NCBI GenBank assembly: GCA_019856515.1
Contig: CP082230.1
Location: 2,356,001 to 2,420,000 of the forward strand
DNA: 64,000 bases
Reading direction: 5' to 3'
DNA from: Prolixibacteraceae bacterium
Lineage (GTDB): Bacteria; Bacteroidota; Bacteroidia; Bacteroidales; Prolixibacteraceae
Part shown: in pieces, positions 16,340-26,344 of the stretch
Position numbering within the stretch: position 1 is the first letter of the stretch
Layout of the letters: every line of letters starts with the position of its first letter
The notes under the pieces: generated by a model
Told to the model about the DNA's origin: nothing
The model's input: only the letters and a program-made list of their open reading frames with translations
The model's database searches: none
Position numbers and translations under genes: made by a program

Positions 16340-16482
16340 GTATTGCTCTATCCACTTTTATCTTATAAAAACAAATCCCTTCAAAGATATTTCTAGACAG
16401 TAAGACTACAACATTCGTTTACCATTCGAAACATAATTTATATACTTGTAAGCATATTGTAATATAACAACACCTACCCATT

Positions 16483-16740
16483 ATGAATTATATAAAACGT
16501 ATGGAAACACTTTCTCAAGTTCATCATGCCATCTTATACCACCACAAAGGAAGTGTAGAGTAGATCTCAAACCAAATTGGCCTCACAAGAAGTACATTTT
16601 ATAAATACGTACAAGAGCTAGAGTGTTTGGGTGCTAAAATAAGATACTCCAGAAAAAAACGATGTTTTGAATATATCACCCCTTTTAGTTTCAAAGTAAT
16701 GATTAATACAACAGAAGTCAACCTGTACTATGGCACCTAA
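16483..16740 (+). pseudogene. small HTH DNA-binding protein, interrupted by an amber codon
   Basis: Reading from ATG at 16483 gives an 85-codon frame broken by a single TAG at 16561-16563. It begins MNYIKRMETLSQVHHAILYH and after the stop continues ISNQIGLTRSTFYKYVQELE, then LGAKIRYSRKKRCFEY. This is the layout of short Bacteroidota HTH proteins, a winged-helix-like domain with recognition helix TRSTFYKYVQEL and an IxYxRxxxxYEY wing. A CAG-to-TAG change at an expected Gln would explain the break. The gene is directly followed by the repeat island. Either a pseudogene or, less likely, a readthrough product. Confidence 0.65.
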
Positions 16741-16743
16741 GGA

Positions 16744-17504
16744 GCCTATAAATTGGCACAAACTATGCAATCCAACGAAATAAAAAAATCCGTTTCATCT
16801 GTCTAATCTGTGTGCCACCCCTTGCGCTCCAACCCTTCGTGTCTTTGCGGCTTCGCGGTTCAATTCTCCTTACACCACAACCAAATCCGTGGCTAATTAT
16901 ACTTTTCTTTAACGTATATCTGGGCCAGGCCTTCAGCCCTTGGTTGTAGTTTTTATTTTATTACCCAAGGCTCCAACCTGTATGATGCGCTACTGCGCAA
17001 CATATGGTTTCCACCATTGGGCTATGTTCGGTTTCCCTTTCAGGGATTGTTGCAGCATATACAAAACTTCGTGCCTTTGGGCTTCTTTTAAATCAGTGTT
17101 CATCCATTCTACATCCAATACTGCTTAGTTTGTGCCAATTTATTGGCACGTGAGGGATACATAAGCCGAGTTAATACATCAACAAACCAACGCGCAAGGC
17201 GTGCCAATAAATTGGCACAAACTTCCACATACCAACGTCGTACAAAATACATCCAATACGACATAGTTTGTGCCAATTCATTGGCACGTGAGGGATTGTA
17301 AATAGCAAATTGATAGTCATTAATTTCTCGTAAAAGTAAATTACCATTATTTGAACCAAGCCCCGAACGGGGTGACCGAACCTAGCCCAATGGTGAAATG
17401 AATATGTTGCGCGGTAGCGCTACATAAGAATGAGCCTTGGGTACAACCCACCTCCAACCCCTAAGGGCTGAAAGCCTGACCCATTTCATCAACGCGCAAG
17501 GCAT
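16744..17504. repeat. long direct repeat, copy 1 (761 bp)
   Basis: First copy of a composite unit. It begins GCCTATAAATTGGCACAAAC and includes a left arm (about 16925-17050: CAGCCCTTGG, CCCAAGGCTCC, GCGCAACATATGG, CCATTGGGCT). Then come three GTGCCAAT-ATTGGCAC palindromes (near 17131, 17199, 17269), and a right arm (about 17358-17484) that is an imperfect reverse complement of the left arm. The equivalent start in copy 2 is exactly 761 bases further on. No gene is supported inside. Confidence 0.85.
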
Positions 17505-18403
17505 GCCTATAAATTGGCACAAACTATGCAATCCAACGAAATAAAAAAATCCGTTTCATCTGTCTAATCTGTGTGTCACCCCTTGTGCTCCAACCCTTCG
17601 TGTCTTTGCGGCTTCGCGGTTCAATTCTCCTTACACCACAACCAAATCCGTGGCTAATGATACTTTTCTTTAACATATATCTGGGCCAGGCCTTCAGCCC
17701 TTGGTTGTAGTTTTTATTTTATTACCCAAGGCTCCAACCTGTATGATGCGCTACTGCGCAACATATGGTTTCCACCATTGGGCTACGTTCGGTTTCCCTT
17801 TCAGGGATTGTTGCAGCATATACAAAACTTCGTGCCTTTGGGCTTCTTTTAAATCAGTGTTCATCCATTCTACATCCAATACTGCTTAGTTTGTGCCAAT
17901 TTATTGGCACGAGAGGGATACATAAATCGAGTTAATACATCAACAAACCAACGCGCAAGGCGTGCCAATAAATTGGCACAAACTTCCACATACCAACGTC
18001 GTACAAAATAGATCCAATATGTCATAGTTTGTGCCAATTTATTGGCACGTGAGGGATACATAAGCCGAGTTAATACATCAACAAACCAAGGCGTAAGGCA
18101 TGCCTATAAATTGGCACAAACTTCCACATACCAACGTCGTACAAAATAGATCCAATATGTCATAGTTTGTGCCAATTCATTGGCACGTGAGGGATTGTAA
18201 ATAGCAAATTGATAGTCATTAATTTCTCGTAAAAGTAAATTACCATTATTTGAACCAAGCCCCGAACGGGGTGACCGAACCTAGCCCAATGGTGAAATGA
18301 ATAGGTTGCGCGGTAGCGCTACATAAGAATGAGCCTTGGGTACAACCCACCTCCAACCCCTAAGGGCTGAAAGCCTGACCCATTTCATCAACGCGCAAGG
18401 CGT
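17505..18403. repeat. long direct repeat, copy 2 (899 bp)
   Basis: Nearly identical to copy 1 but longer by about 138 bases. The extra DNA is one more turn of the internal palindrome module, giving five palindromes (near 17893, 17961, 18029, 18099, 18168) instead of three. Both inverted arms are present. Confidence 0.85.
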
Positions 18404-19005
18404 GTCAATAAATTGGCACAAACTATGCAATCCAACGAAATAAAAAAATCCGTTTTATCTGTCTAATCTTTGTGCCACCCCTCGCGCTGCAACCCTTCGT
18501 GTCTTTGCGGCTTCGCGGTTCTATTTTCCTTACACCACAACCAAATCCGTGGCTAATGATACTTAGCTTTAACATATATCTGGGCCAGGCCTTCAGCCCT
18601 TGGTTGTAGTTTTTATTTTATTACCCAAGGCTCCAACCTGTATGATGCGCTACTGCGCAACATATGGTTTCCACCATTGGGCTATGTTCGGTTTCCCTTT
18701 CAGGGATTGTTGCAGCATATACAAAACTTCGTGCCTTTGGGCTTCTTTTAAATCAGTGCATCCATTCTACATCAAATACTGCTTAGTTTGTGCCAATTTA
18801 TTGGCACGAGAGGGATACATAAACCGAGTTAATACATCAACAAACCAACGCGCAAGGCGTGCCAATGAATTGGCACAAACTTCCACATACCAACGTCGTA
18901 CAAAATAGATCCAATATGTCATAGTTTGTGCCAATTCATTGGCACGAGAGGGATACATAGTCCATCATCTCCAACACGCAAGGCATGCCAATCAATTGGC
19001 AAAAA
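18404..19005. repeat. long direct repeat, copy 3 (truncated)
   Basis: Matches copies 1 and 2 through the left arm and central palindromes (near 18791, 18858, 18929), then diverges after about 18960. The right inverted arm is missing. A last degenerate palindrome, TGCCAATCAATTGGCA, is near 18985. It contains a small deletion relative to copies 1 and 2 in the segment after GGGCTTCTTTTAAATCAGTG. Confidence 0.8.
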
Positions 19006-19045
19006 CTACCATACACTGTTCTTAGCTTATTATTTCGATACAGAT

Positions 19046-19098
19046 GAGTTACCCTTTCCTTACCAAATTATATTGTAGAGGTAAGGAAAGGGTAACTC
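19046..19098. terminator. 19-bp perfect hairpin downstream of the outer-membrane receptor
   Basis: GAGTTACCCTTTCCTTACC (19046-19064) and its exact reverse complement (19080-19098) flank a 15-base loop. It lies about 155 bases past the end of the leftward receptor gene and past the edge of the repeat island. Imperfect GGTAAGTTAAGGGTAAG copies of one arm follow. It may work as a terminator or transcription insulator, though no U-run is attached. Confidence 0.5.
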
Positions 19099-19252
19099 AA
19101 AGGTAAGTTAAGGGTAAGTTTAGTATAGGGATGGAATATTTAACCCCTAAGGATGTAACCGCTTTTAACTACATAATATCATTCTATTTAATGAAATTAG
19201 CACCTTTCCTCTCTCTAAAGAGATATACTCACACCTTTATAAACATCACAAA

Positions 19253-21613
19253 TTAAAGGCGTCGTAGCTCGGTGGCGTTCGAACTTTTTGACTTAAAACG
19301 CTTCTTAGTGGTAGAAAGATTATAGCGTAAACTAACGGTCAACATATTCCGATCGTCTCCATCCCAAGTAAAGTCAATCAACTTATAACTATAATCTAAT
19401 AGTTGATTCCACTTGGTAGGAATATACTGATAGGCCACTTGAAGTGTTAATTTATCTTGCCACATCTTCTGCCTCAACGATAAGTTGAAACGATAGTAAT
19501 CACTAAATGTTTTATAACTATGGGTAGCCTTACTATAAAGGAGATCTGCATCTAAGGAGGTCGTCTTGGTTAGATCAAACTGATTGGTCCATTTGAAATA
19601 GACCCCAGGTGTATTATTGGTATATTTCACCCCATCTTCGATCAAGATACGCTCCATGTAGGATAACGAAAGAAAAGGGCGCATACTCCAAAACTTGTAT
19701 TGAAACGAACGACTCAGATTCATTGAATACTTACATCGATCCTCCATATTAATATATTTACAAACAGTATATTCGATCTGAACAGGATCGTTAATATACA
19801 TCAAATCACTCGGATTCTGACGGTAAGAAGCCGTAAAAGAGACATTGAACTTATTCAATTTAGTAGATAGAGAGAGTGTTTTATATTCCGTGGGCTTCAA
19901 TAATGGATTACCTTGTCGGGTCTCATAATGGTTTAAATACTGCACACGGTTGTTTAACTGCCTATAAGAGGGGCGTTTGATGCGTTCCGAATAAGACAAT
20001 CTAAGAGAGTAGTTTTTCGAAGGCACATAACTAATATTGGCACTCGGAAACCAATCTTCCATGATCAACTCAGGCTGCCCCTCATTGTTCCAAGACCTCT
20101 TGGTTTTCACCTTTTCGTATCGGCCTCCGGCAGACATATGAATCTTTTTCCCTAATTTATATGAAAGAATCCCATATAGTGCAGTGACCTGTTCATCCAA
20201 CTCCACTTCACTTGTAAACTTATTATTAGCAATCCATTGATTGCTTTCTTGATGATAGAAGTGATTTTTGTTATCATTCTTTACCATGGAATACCTCGAT
20301 CCCAACTCCATATCTATTCTCTCTTTGATCAGTGGTATTTTTACATCCAACTGAGAAGAGAATATATCATATAAAAAATGAGCATTGCTTTTCATCTTTT
20401 GTCCACCTTCAGGCTCGATATAAAATTCATTCAACATATTGTCACGAGAATGATCGGCCTTATAATAATCCGAGATCCATGAGATCTCATATCCCTTATT
20501 TTCAAACTGATAATTAAAATTAATTCCATTCCTCTGATACGTCTGAGTCTCATCATTGAGATTTGTTAGTGGAGCTAAATGGGTTCCATTCTTCAACACA
20601 TCTGTCTCTTTATGGGTAAAACCAGCAGTGCTATTATCATAGCCTTCATACTTTAATGCTATAGAATGATGAGATGCTGGCATAAAGTTCATCCCCACCG
20701 CATAATCACTCCCTTTCGTATGAAATAGGTTTTCAAATTCTCGATCCATAGACTCAAAATAATACCCCTCTTTTTGGAAACGATTGTGTGAGCTATTGAA
20801 ACCTTCATCTTTTTGGTTCGTATAACCATATCTAGCAAACATCACCACTTTGTTTGTGACATACGTTATATCTCCATTTAACTGCCCACTTTGATGCCTG
20901 CCTTTCGTATATAGAGTTCGTAGACTCGCGCTTATCCCCCTCTCCTTTGGTTTGATCGTTACGATGTTAATCACACTCTGCCCTTCTGCATCATATTTTG
21001 CCGAAGGATTCTCTATCACCTCAATCTGCTTGATGTTTTGTGAACTCAGAATAGACAACTCTTGATCGCTAGTTATTTTACGATTATTGATTAATATTAA
21101 TGTAGAGCCTCGACCTGCCACCGAGACCTTCTTGGTCATTGGGTCCACTAAAACATAAGGCGTACGACTCAGGGCTTGCACTGCATTGCCCGCATCACTA
21201 ATGGCAGTATTTTCTACCTCTACCACGTAACGATCACTTTTATTAATAACCTTGGGAATACGCCCCCTTACCTTCACTTCATCGAGCTGTAGTTGGTTTA
21301 GTAAAATAGAGATATCTAATAAGTTATGATCATTATCCAATTCAATCACTTTATAGTTGGTTTGGTAACCTAAGGAAGAGGTCGCTAGAAGATATTTTCC
21401 ATTTCTAACATCAGGCAGTTCAAAGTGTCCATCTAAAAAGGCACCACCCTTTATTACGATCGAATCATTCGGATTCAATAGAGCCACATTAAAATAGTTC
21501 ACGACACTATCGTTATTACTTTTTACATCTCCCGTAATCCGGCTTTGGGCATTACAGTACATCAATGGTGACAATAGACACACCAATAGAGCCATTCTTT
21601 TTTTCATGGTCAT
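19253..21613 (-). CDS. outer-membrane beta-barrel receptor (TonB-dependent-receptor-like)
   Basis: A 786-residue outer-membrane protein with a signal peptide (ends MYCNAQ), a carboxypeptidase-regulatory-like N-terminal domain (about 25-105, GDVKSNNDSVVN..FELPDVRNGKYLL) and a plug domain. The plug contains LDEVKVRGRIPKVINKSDRYVVEV and STLILINNRKI..LSSQNIKQIEVIENPSAKYDAEG. The long C-terminal barrel has alternating aromatic strands. It fits the OMP beta-barrel family related to SusC/TonB receptors. Substrate unknown, and there is no SusD partner next to it. Met3 (21607) is an equally good start. Orientation matches the next receptor at 22357-24657. Confidence 0.85.
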   Translation of the reverse strand: MTMKKRMALLVCLLSPLMYCNAQSRITGDVKSNNDSVVNYFNVALLNPNDSIVIKGGAFLDGHFELPDVRNGKYLLATSSLGYQTNYKVIELDNDHNLLDISILLNQLQLDEVKVRGRIPKVINKSDRYVVEVENTAISDAGNAVQALSRTPYVLVDPMTKKVSVAGRGSTLILINNRKITSDQELSILSSQNIKQIEVIENPSAKYDAEGQSVINIVTIKPKERGISASLRTLYTKGRHQSGQLNGDITYVTNKVVMFARYGYTNQKDEGFNSSHNRFQKEGYYFESMDREFENLFHTKGSDYAVGMNFMPASHHSIALKYEGYDNSTAGFTHKETDVLKNGTHLAPLTNLNDETQTYQRNGINFNYQFENKGYEISWISDYYKADHSRDNMLNEFYIEPEGGQKMKSNAHFLYDIFSSQLDVKIPLIKERIDMELGSRYSMVKNDNKNHFYHQESNQWIANNKFTSEVELDEQVTALYGILSYKLGKKIHMSAGGRYEKVKTKRSWNNEGQPELIMEDWFPSANISYVPSKNYSLRLSYSERIKRPSYRQLNNRVQYLNHYETRQGNPLLKPTEYKTLSLSTKLNKFNVSFTASYRQNPSDLMYINDPVQIEYTVCKYINMEDRCKYSMNLSRSFQYKFWSMRPFLSLSYMERILIEDGVKYTNNTPGVYFKWTNQFDLTKTTSLDADLLYSKATHSYKTFSDYYRFNLSLRQKMWQDKLTLQVAYQYIPTKWNQLLDYSYKLIDFTWDGDDRNMLTVSLRYNLSTTKKRFKSKSSNATELRRL

Positions 21614-22356
21614 TTTAGGAATTTATAAGTATAAACAAGACTGGTCTGACTACTCGTTAAGCCTTAATCGTAATCATATCCATAAGCCTGCTCTGTTTTT
21701 TTATAAGGGACATAAAAAACCAGGATGATAGACTCTTATTTAGAATACTTAAGACGAGTACCACTCTAATATATACAACATTAGGTTTTATTGTTAATTA
21801 CTGTAAATATAATTACACAAAATATAAAATTCAACTTTTATGACTACTCTTTTTATAGCTGACATCCCATATTGCCTATACGTAGTAAAGAAACAACCCA
21901 TACCGTCTTCTTTTTTACATACCCTATGTTACGACGATTCACCCTGTCTAAACAAATATATTTGGTAGGCCCTTACAATACCTATTCGCTCACCCCATAA
22001 CAAAATGAACACAAATTCTCCCACTATCCTTCGACCCTTCTCCGTGTTTCCTTCGTACCACCTTCGTATCTCCTTCGACTATTGTTCATATATCGGTCAC
22101 ATATTGGTCACATACTCCTCATCCTTCCTCCACATTTTTGTGGAGAAATAGTAACCAATATATGACCAATCTATATCTAATATGTGACCAATAGTCGAAG
22201 GTGGTACGAAGGAAACACGAAGGAGGGGCGAATGAACTACCTTTAAATCCATCGTGAAATACCATTCCAGCCAGAGTTTAATTTACACCGTCTTACACGA
22301 CCACATTCCCATTCCATTTAGAATAAAGGTATCTCTTTCGATGGCAAGATGTGGTG
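21614..22356. other. gap between two receptors, with a large inverted repeat
   Basis: No gene is seen. About 22035-22085 and 22187-22231 are imperfect inverted arms sharing TTCGTGTTTCCTTCG..ACCACCTTCG and ACTATTG. The DNA between them contains further inverted TATTGGTCACATA/TATGTGACCAATA units and a CCACATTTTTGTGG centre. The whole 197-base stretch can fold into one long cruciform, like a MITE or a strong bidirectional terminator. Confidence 0.6.
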
Positions 22357-24657
22357 TCAGGGTCTCTTTGCGTTACTGTCTTCCGATAGTGTGGATGAGT
22401 TGTTTTTAAACTGAATAGAGGTACGTTTCTTTCTTCGATAACTGTCTTCACCAAAGGAGATACGATAACTAAGATTGGCTCCCAAAATACACTTTGCATC
22501 GTTACAGTAGTTGTTTTCTTTGATTTTTATCACAGGGCTGTCCACCTCTATATTTCTATTTTCTGGTTGATGGAATACCCAAAGAGATAGTTTTATGCCT
22601 TTCAATCGGTAGCCTGCCTCGGCAAAGAAGTTGCGACCATAATTCTCGAGGTTCTCTCCTTTTAGGTTTTTATATGGCTCTCTATCTTCTACGAACCAAA
22701 ACCATCGGTGGTATTTTCCTTTGATATAGAGTCTCGTAAAAGAGCCTTGAAGCGACTTGGTTCGTCCATTTCTCATTTTTAACTGGTTGTCCACCCAGCT
22801 GATATATCCACCGAAAGTAAATAGTGGCGAAAGTTCCAATTGGAAGGCACAACTTAACGATAGATCTTTTATGTAAGTTTGTTGCAGAGGACTCTTAAAC
22901 ACCGTCCCTCCCTCTTTATAATAGCTTGTTCGAAATGGTTTGTCGAAATATTGATATTGCACCTTGGTTGAGACATAAAACCTCTTTAATGCGTAAATAT
23001 GCTTTAAACTCATCACACCGATGTAGTAAGCCTCCATATCAGGATTTCCAACAGATCGATAGTCGGAAACAATCTCCACTGGATTATTTGTCATATTCGA
23101 CACAGATGGTGCATTGTTGACAATTCCGGTGTATCCTCTTAGCGTATTCTTGGAGTTTAATGGAAGGGTTAGAACTAAGTCTGTATTGTATAGAGTAGAA
23201 CGTTTGTCTTCGACCCTCTTATCACTCCATTGGCTAGAAATATATTCCATCCCTCCACTCCAATAGTAGGATAACTTACTCCCTGCTTTTCCAGAGAGAG
23301 AAGTGTATAGATAGGTGTTGTCATAGTTAAGCTGTTGGACTTTGTCTCTTCCCTCTTCGAGTAGCTTATGATCTAGCTTCACCCCACTATGCCAAGAAAT
23401 ACTCCCTAGTTTGGTGTTGAAAAAAAGCTCTCCTTGATAACGATGAAGATGATTATTACCTTCGGTGGTCGTAGGGCCAATAACAACGTCATAAAACATT
23501 GGATTTTGGTTAAATGAGGTATAACTATCCTCGGTGTAACTATACTGCAGATTGGCTCCTACTTTCGTTTGGGACGAAATATCATAGCTATAATATAGTC
23601 GTGTCGCAGCCCCTTTACTTTCACTATTCAGACGATAAGATCTGTACATGATATTGGGGTTTAGCGTCTCATCTCCTTCTTCAAATTTATGTTCCTTCTC
23701 CTCACTCTTTTTTAAAGAGATGTTCCATTGAAGTTTCGATTTTGCTCCATCTCGCTGGATATCCGCAGATAGATTTTCATCTTTGCTATTGTATAAGCCC
23801 CAAGCCGAAGAGTAATCGTAAATACTGTTATTCAATTCGTATCGTTCGTTGTTTTCGATATCTTCAAAATCCTGATAATCCTTGTGGTAACGGATGTTGA
23901 AAGTATATATAGAGTCTTCGTATTGTACTCCAACACTATTCTTTCCATAAGTGGTTTTATAATCATCGAAGAAATCGCCAAATAGTGTCACCTTTTTTTT
24001 ATTTGGACGCGCCATGATGATATCTACGACCACACACTCTTTCTTGTTGGCATACCTAGCAGGAGGCTGATCGTAGTATACAATCTTCCGAATGTTTGTA
24101 GAAGAGATCGATTGTAACTGCTCGGAGGACACTTCTATCCCATTTTGTAGGAAAATTACATTACGTCCATCGACTGCTTTGATACCACGAGAGAGTCGTT
24201 GCTCTTGGAAGAGTACATTTGAACCAATAAGAGATTTTGCGGAAGGATAATCGATCTTTTCTTGCTTTGAGAATAAAATCGTCTGCTTGTTTCCTTCTAC
24301 CTTATTTTTAGTTGCAGAGATGGTCACTGCATCGATTTCAATGTCTTGTTTACGAAGGATGATGTCCCCAATATTCGCCCCTTTTTTGATCGATATAATT
24401 CGTTTTTCGTAGCCCATGAATGCAAACTGCAGATAACTTAAGGCTTTACTATCCAACGAGAAGCATCCAGTGGTGTCGGTTACAACTGCAGCAAGCCAAG
24501 TGGAGTCCTTTCCGTAGCCTGATACTTGAACAGAAGGTAACTGCTTGCCATTTTCATCTATGATACGTCCATTTACGTGTACTTGTGCTTGAACAGGACA
24601 AAATAAGAACCATTGTATTAAGCATACAATGGATAAGAATTTCAATTTATAAATCAT
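22357..24657 (-). CDS. outer-membrane beta-barrel receptor (TonB-dependent-receptor-like)
   Basis: From Met at 24657 the product starts MIYKLKFLSIVCLIQWFLF, has a signal peptide ending PVQAQ and is 766 residues long. The frame is open 11 codons further upstream, but those residues do not fit a signal peptide. Domains: a carboxypeptidase-regulatory-like module (VNGRIIDENGKQLPSVQVSG), a plug with IDAVTISATKNKVEGNKQT and SISSTNIRKIVYYDQPPARYANK, and a barrel of about 550 residues. It is a distant paralogue of the receptor at 19253-21613. The gene is divergent from the CAP lipoprotein pair; the ligand is unknown. Confidence 0.85.
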   Translation of the reverse strand: MIYKLKFLSIVCLIQWFLFCPVQAQVHVNGRIIDENGKQLPSVQVSGYGKDSTWLAAVVTDTTGCFSLDSKALSYLQFAFMGYEKRIISIKKGANIGDIILRKQDIEIDAVTISATKNKVEGNKQTILFSKQEKIDYPSAKSLIGSNVLFQEQRLSRGIKAVDGRNVIFLQNGIEVSSEQLQSISSTNIRKIVYYDQPPARYANKKECVVVDIIMARPNKKKVTLFGDFFDDYKTTYGKNSVGVQYEDSIYTFNIRYHKDYQDFEDIENNERYELNNSIYDYSSAWGLYNSKDENLSADIQRDGAKSKLQWNISLKKSEEKEHKFEEGDETLNPNIMYRSYRLNSESKGAATRLYYSYDISSQTKVGANLQYSYTEDSYTSFNQNPMFYDVVIGPTTTEGNNHLHRYQGELFFNTKLGSISWHSGVKLDHKLLEEGRDKVQQLNYDNTYLYTSLSGKAGSKLSYYWSGGMEYISSQWSDKRVEDKRSTLYNTDLVLTLPLNSKNTLRGYTGIVNNAPSVSNMTNNPVEIVSDYRSVGNPDMEAYYIGVMSLKHIYALKRFYVSTKVQYQYFDKPFRTSYYKEGGTVFKSPLQQTYIKDLSLSCAFQLELSPLFTFGGYISWVDNQLKMRNGRTKSLQGSFTRLYIKGKYHRWFWFVEDREPYKNLKGENLENYGRNFFAEAGYRLKGIKLSLWVFHQPENRNIEVDSPVIKIKENNYCNDAKCILGANLSYRISFGEDSYRRKKRTSIQFKNNSSTLSEDSNAKRP

Positions 24658-24830
24658 ACTATTTAAATAACACATAAGGGAAAGACTCATAGATAATAAC
24701 GTATAACATCCGATCCATGGTCCTTATCTAAATTAGACTTTAAAAATAAAAAAATATTATAATAGTATTTCTATTTAGTTTAAATATATTAAAATTGCAC
24801 AACATTATATTAAATAACCAAGCGACACAG

Positions 24831-25484
24831 ATGAAAACAAACAACTTTTTAATGACACTAGCAGTCTTCTGCCTAGTGCTAGTCTCTTCATGTTCAAAAA
24901 GTAAAGATGACATTGGGAACCTAGAACCACAACAGAACACCAAATGTCCAACGGCATCAGGTAGCTGTGTGATGGTTGAGAATGCTGTATCTAAAGCAAT
25001 ACTAAAAGAATTCAATGTATTCAGAGCAGATCCAGTCAATTATAAATTTCATAATCGTAAAGCAAGCAATGATGTGACGAAGTTGTTACAGGCAACCAAA
25101 CCTTTACCTAAATTTGTACTTAGCGAAGAGCTTTGTAAAGGGGAGAAACAGTATATTTCGGTATTATGTTATGAATCTAAATGGGGCCATGAATATGATG
25201 GAACAACCCCTTTACAAAGAGCTGTAAAAGGAGGAATGGTTGATGCCAAGGCAGCTACAGAGCTTCTTTATAGAACGAATAAAGATGAATGTAACCCACG
25301 TTTAAAAGATATTAACACTTTAGCTAAACAAATCGTTACTTCATACTGTAATGACCTTTATGACACAGACAAACATAATCTTAAAGCGTTATTAGACCCA
25401 TCATGGAAATACGCAGGGATGTCATACTATACAAAGAGTTGTTATAAAGGTAGATTTTATTATGGTATCTTGTTGGCAAAATAA
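24831..25484 (+). CDS. divergent CAP-domain (SCP/PR-1-like) lipoprotein
   Basis: From Met at 24831 the protein is 217 residues, with a type II signal peptide; the lipobox LVSSC gives Cys21. The body aligns with the CAP domain of the next gene: ILKEFNVFRADPVNYKF, then a WGHEYDG motif in place of GHTFGG, and a final HNLKALLDPSWKYAGMSYY in place of HRKNLLKKSWTEVGVGF. The GENV motif with the domain's glutamate is not recognisable, and it has seven or more extra cysteines likely forming disulfides. A degenerate CAP paralogue, probably anchored in the envelope and facing the periplasm or the surface. Confidence 0.7.
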   Translation: MKTNNFLMTLAVFCLVLVSSCSKSKDDIGNLEPQQNTKCPTASGSCVMVENAVSKAILKEFNVFRADPVNYKFHNRKASNDVTKLLQATKPLPKFVLSEELCKGEKQYISVLCYESKWGHEYDGTTPLQRAVKGGMVDAKAATELLYRTNKDECNPRLKDINTLAKQIVTSYCNDLYDTDKHNLKALLDPSWKYAGMSYYTKSCYKGRFYYGILLAK

Positions 25485-25496
25485 AAACATAATGTA

Positions 25497-26174
25497 ATGA
25501 AAAAGTTAGCTTTACTGTTACTGATTACTGTCACTTTGGTGACAGTATCATGTTCGAAAGACAAGGATTTATCGACACCTGAACCAAAGGAAAAAATCCA
25601 AACGCCACCCAGTTCTAATGATAAAGGGCAAACAACGCCAGCATCTTCTGTTGATTCGAAAGCACAAACAGAGATGTTGAAAGAGATAAATTTCCTACGT
25701 TCGAACCCCAAAGGTTATGCAGAGAAGCGCTTAAAGCCTTATTATAACAAAGGTGAAGACAATGGTGCGTATAAAGAGTTGATTGGTACAGCTCCTGTTA
25801 AAACACTAAAACTGAACAGCAAACTGGTCTCTTCAGCAGAGAATTATGCTGATGTTATGGCTAAGAAGAATAAGATAGGTCACACTTTTGGTGGCGGCTT
25901 AGGTGATCGTCTTCATAACTTTGGATATCAGTGGATGGGTTGTGGCGAGAATGTTGCATATGGAAGTTATCCATATTATAATATTGAACAAGATGCCAAA
26001 GAAGCAGCTATTAGATATGTAATTCTGTATGTTATAGATAGAGGAGTTGCAGGGGTAGGTCATCGTAAAAACCTACTTAAAAAATCGTGGACAGAAGTTG
26101 GCGTTGGTTTTGGTAAGAACAGAACAAGCTACTTCAATGCCCAACAATTTGCAACAGGAGATTTCTCTAAGTAA
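25497..26174 (+). CDS. CAP-domain (SCP/PR-1-like) lipoprotein
   Basis: A 225-residue lipoprotein (lipobox VTVSC, Cys19) with a Pro/Thr/Gln-rich linker (about 20-57). The CAP domain (about 58-222) carries all four classic pocket residues in IGHTFGG (His129), CGENVAYG (Glu151) and VGHRKNLL (His189). CAP domains bind sterols or other small ligands, or act as adhesins; no enzymatic role can be claimed. It lies 12 bases after its divergent paralogue, so both are expressed together and may form a pair. Confidence 0.85.
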   Translation: MKKLALLLLITVTLVTVSCSKDKDLSTPEPKEKIQTPPSSNDKGQTTPASSVDSKAQTEMLKEINFLRSNPKGYAEKRLKPYYNKGEDNGAYKELIGTAPVKTLKLNSKLVSSAENYADVMAKKNKIGHTFGGGLGDRLHNFGYQWMGCGENVAYGSYPYYNIEQDAKEAAIRYVILYVIDRGVAGVGHRKNLLKKSWTEVGVGFGKNRTSYFNAQQFATGDFSK

Positions 26175-26286
26175 TAGTTTCCTTTGACCTCATCTTTTGA
26201 CTTACTGTTGTTAAGATATAATCACACAAAAAGAGGTGATATTTCAACAGAAAGCAGGTCTTAACATTAATTTAAAAGCAAAAAGC

Positions 26287-26316
26287 TTTGTTTGAGCATT
26301 TTTTTTACTAATATTG
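26287..26316 (+). promoter_or_regulatory. promoter of the histidine operon
   Basis: TTTG at 26287-26290 and TAATATTG at 26309-26316 (one mismatch to TAnnTTTG) are separated by 18 bases, close to the usual Bacteroidota spacing. Transcription would start near 26322, about 20 bases before the leader peptide ATG. Confidence 0.55.
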
Positions 26317-26344
26317 CATCAGATAATTACAAATAGAAAGAAGA

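Noticed and set aside
16940..18908. Three near-identical 62-102 residue frames and minus-strand frames rich in SRANKLAQT inside the repeat island
   Set aside because: They exist only because the repeat copies are nearly identical, start at TTG, run through palindromes and resemble no protein family.
16744..19005. CRISPR array
   Set aside because: The palindromic units alternate in orientation, spacers between them are themselves repeated, and no cas gene is nearby.
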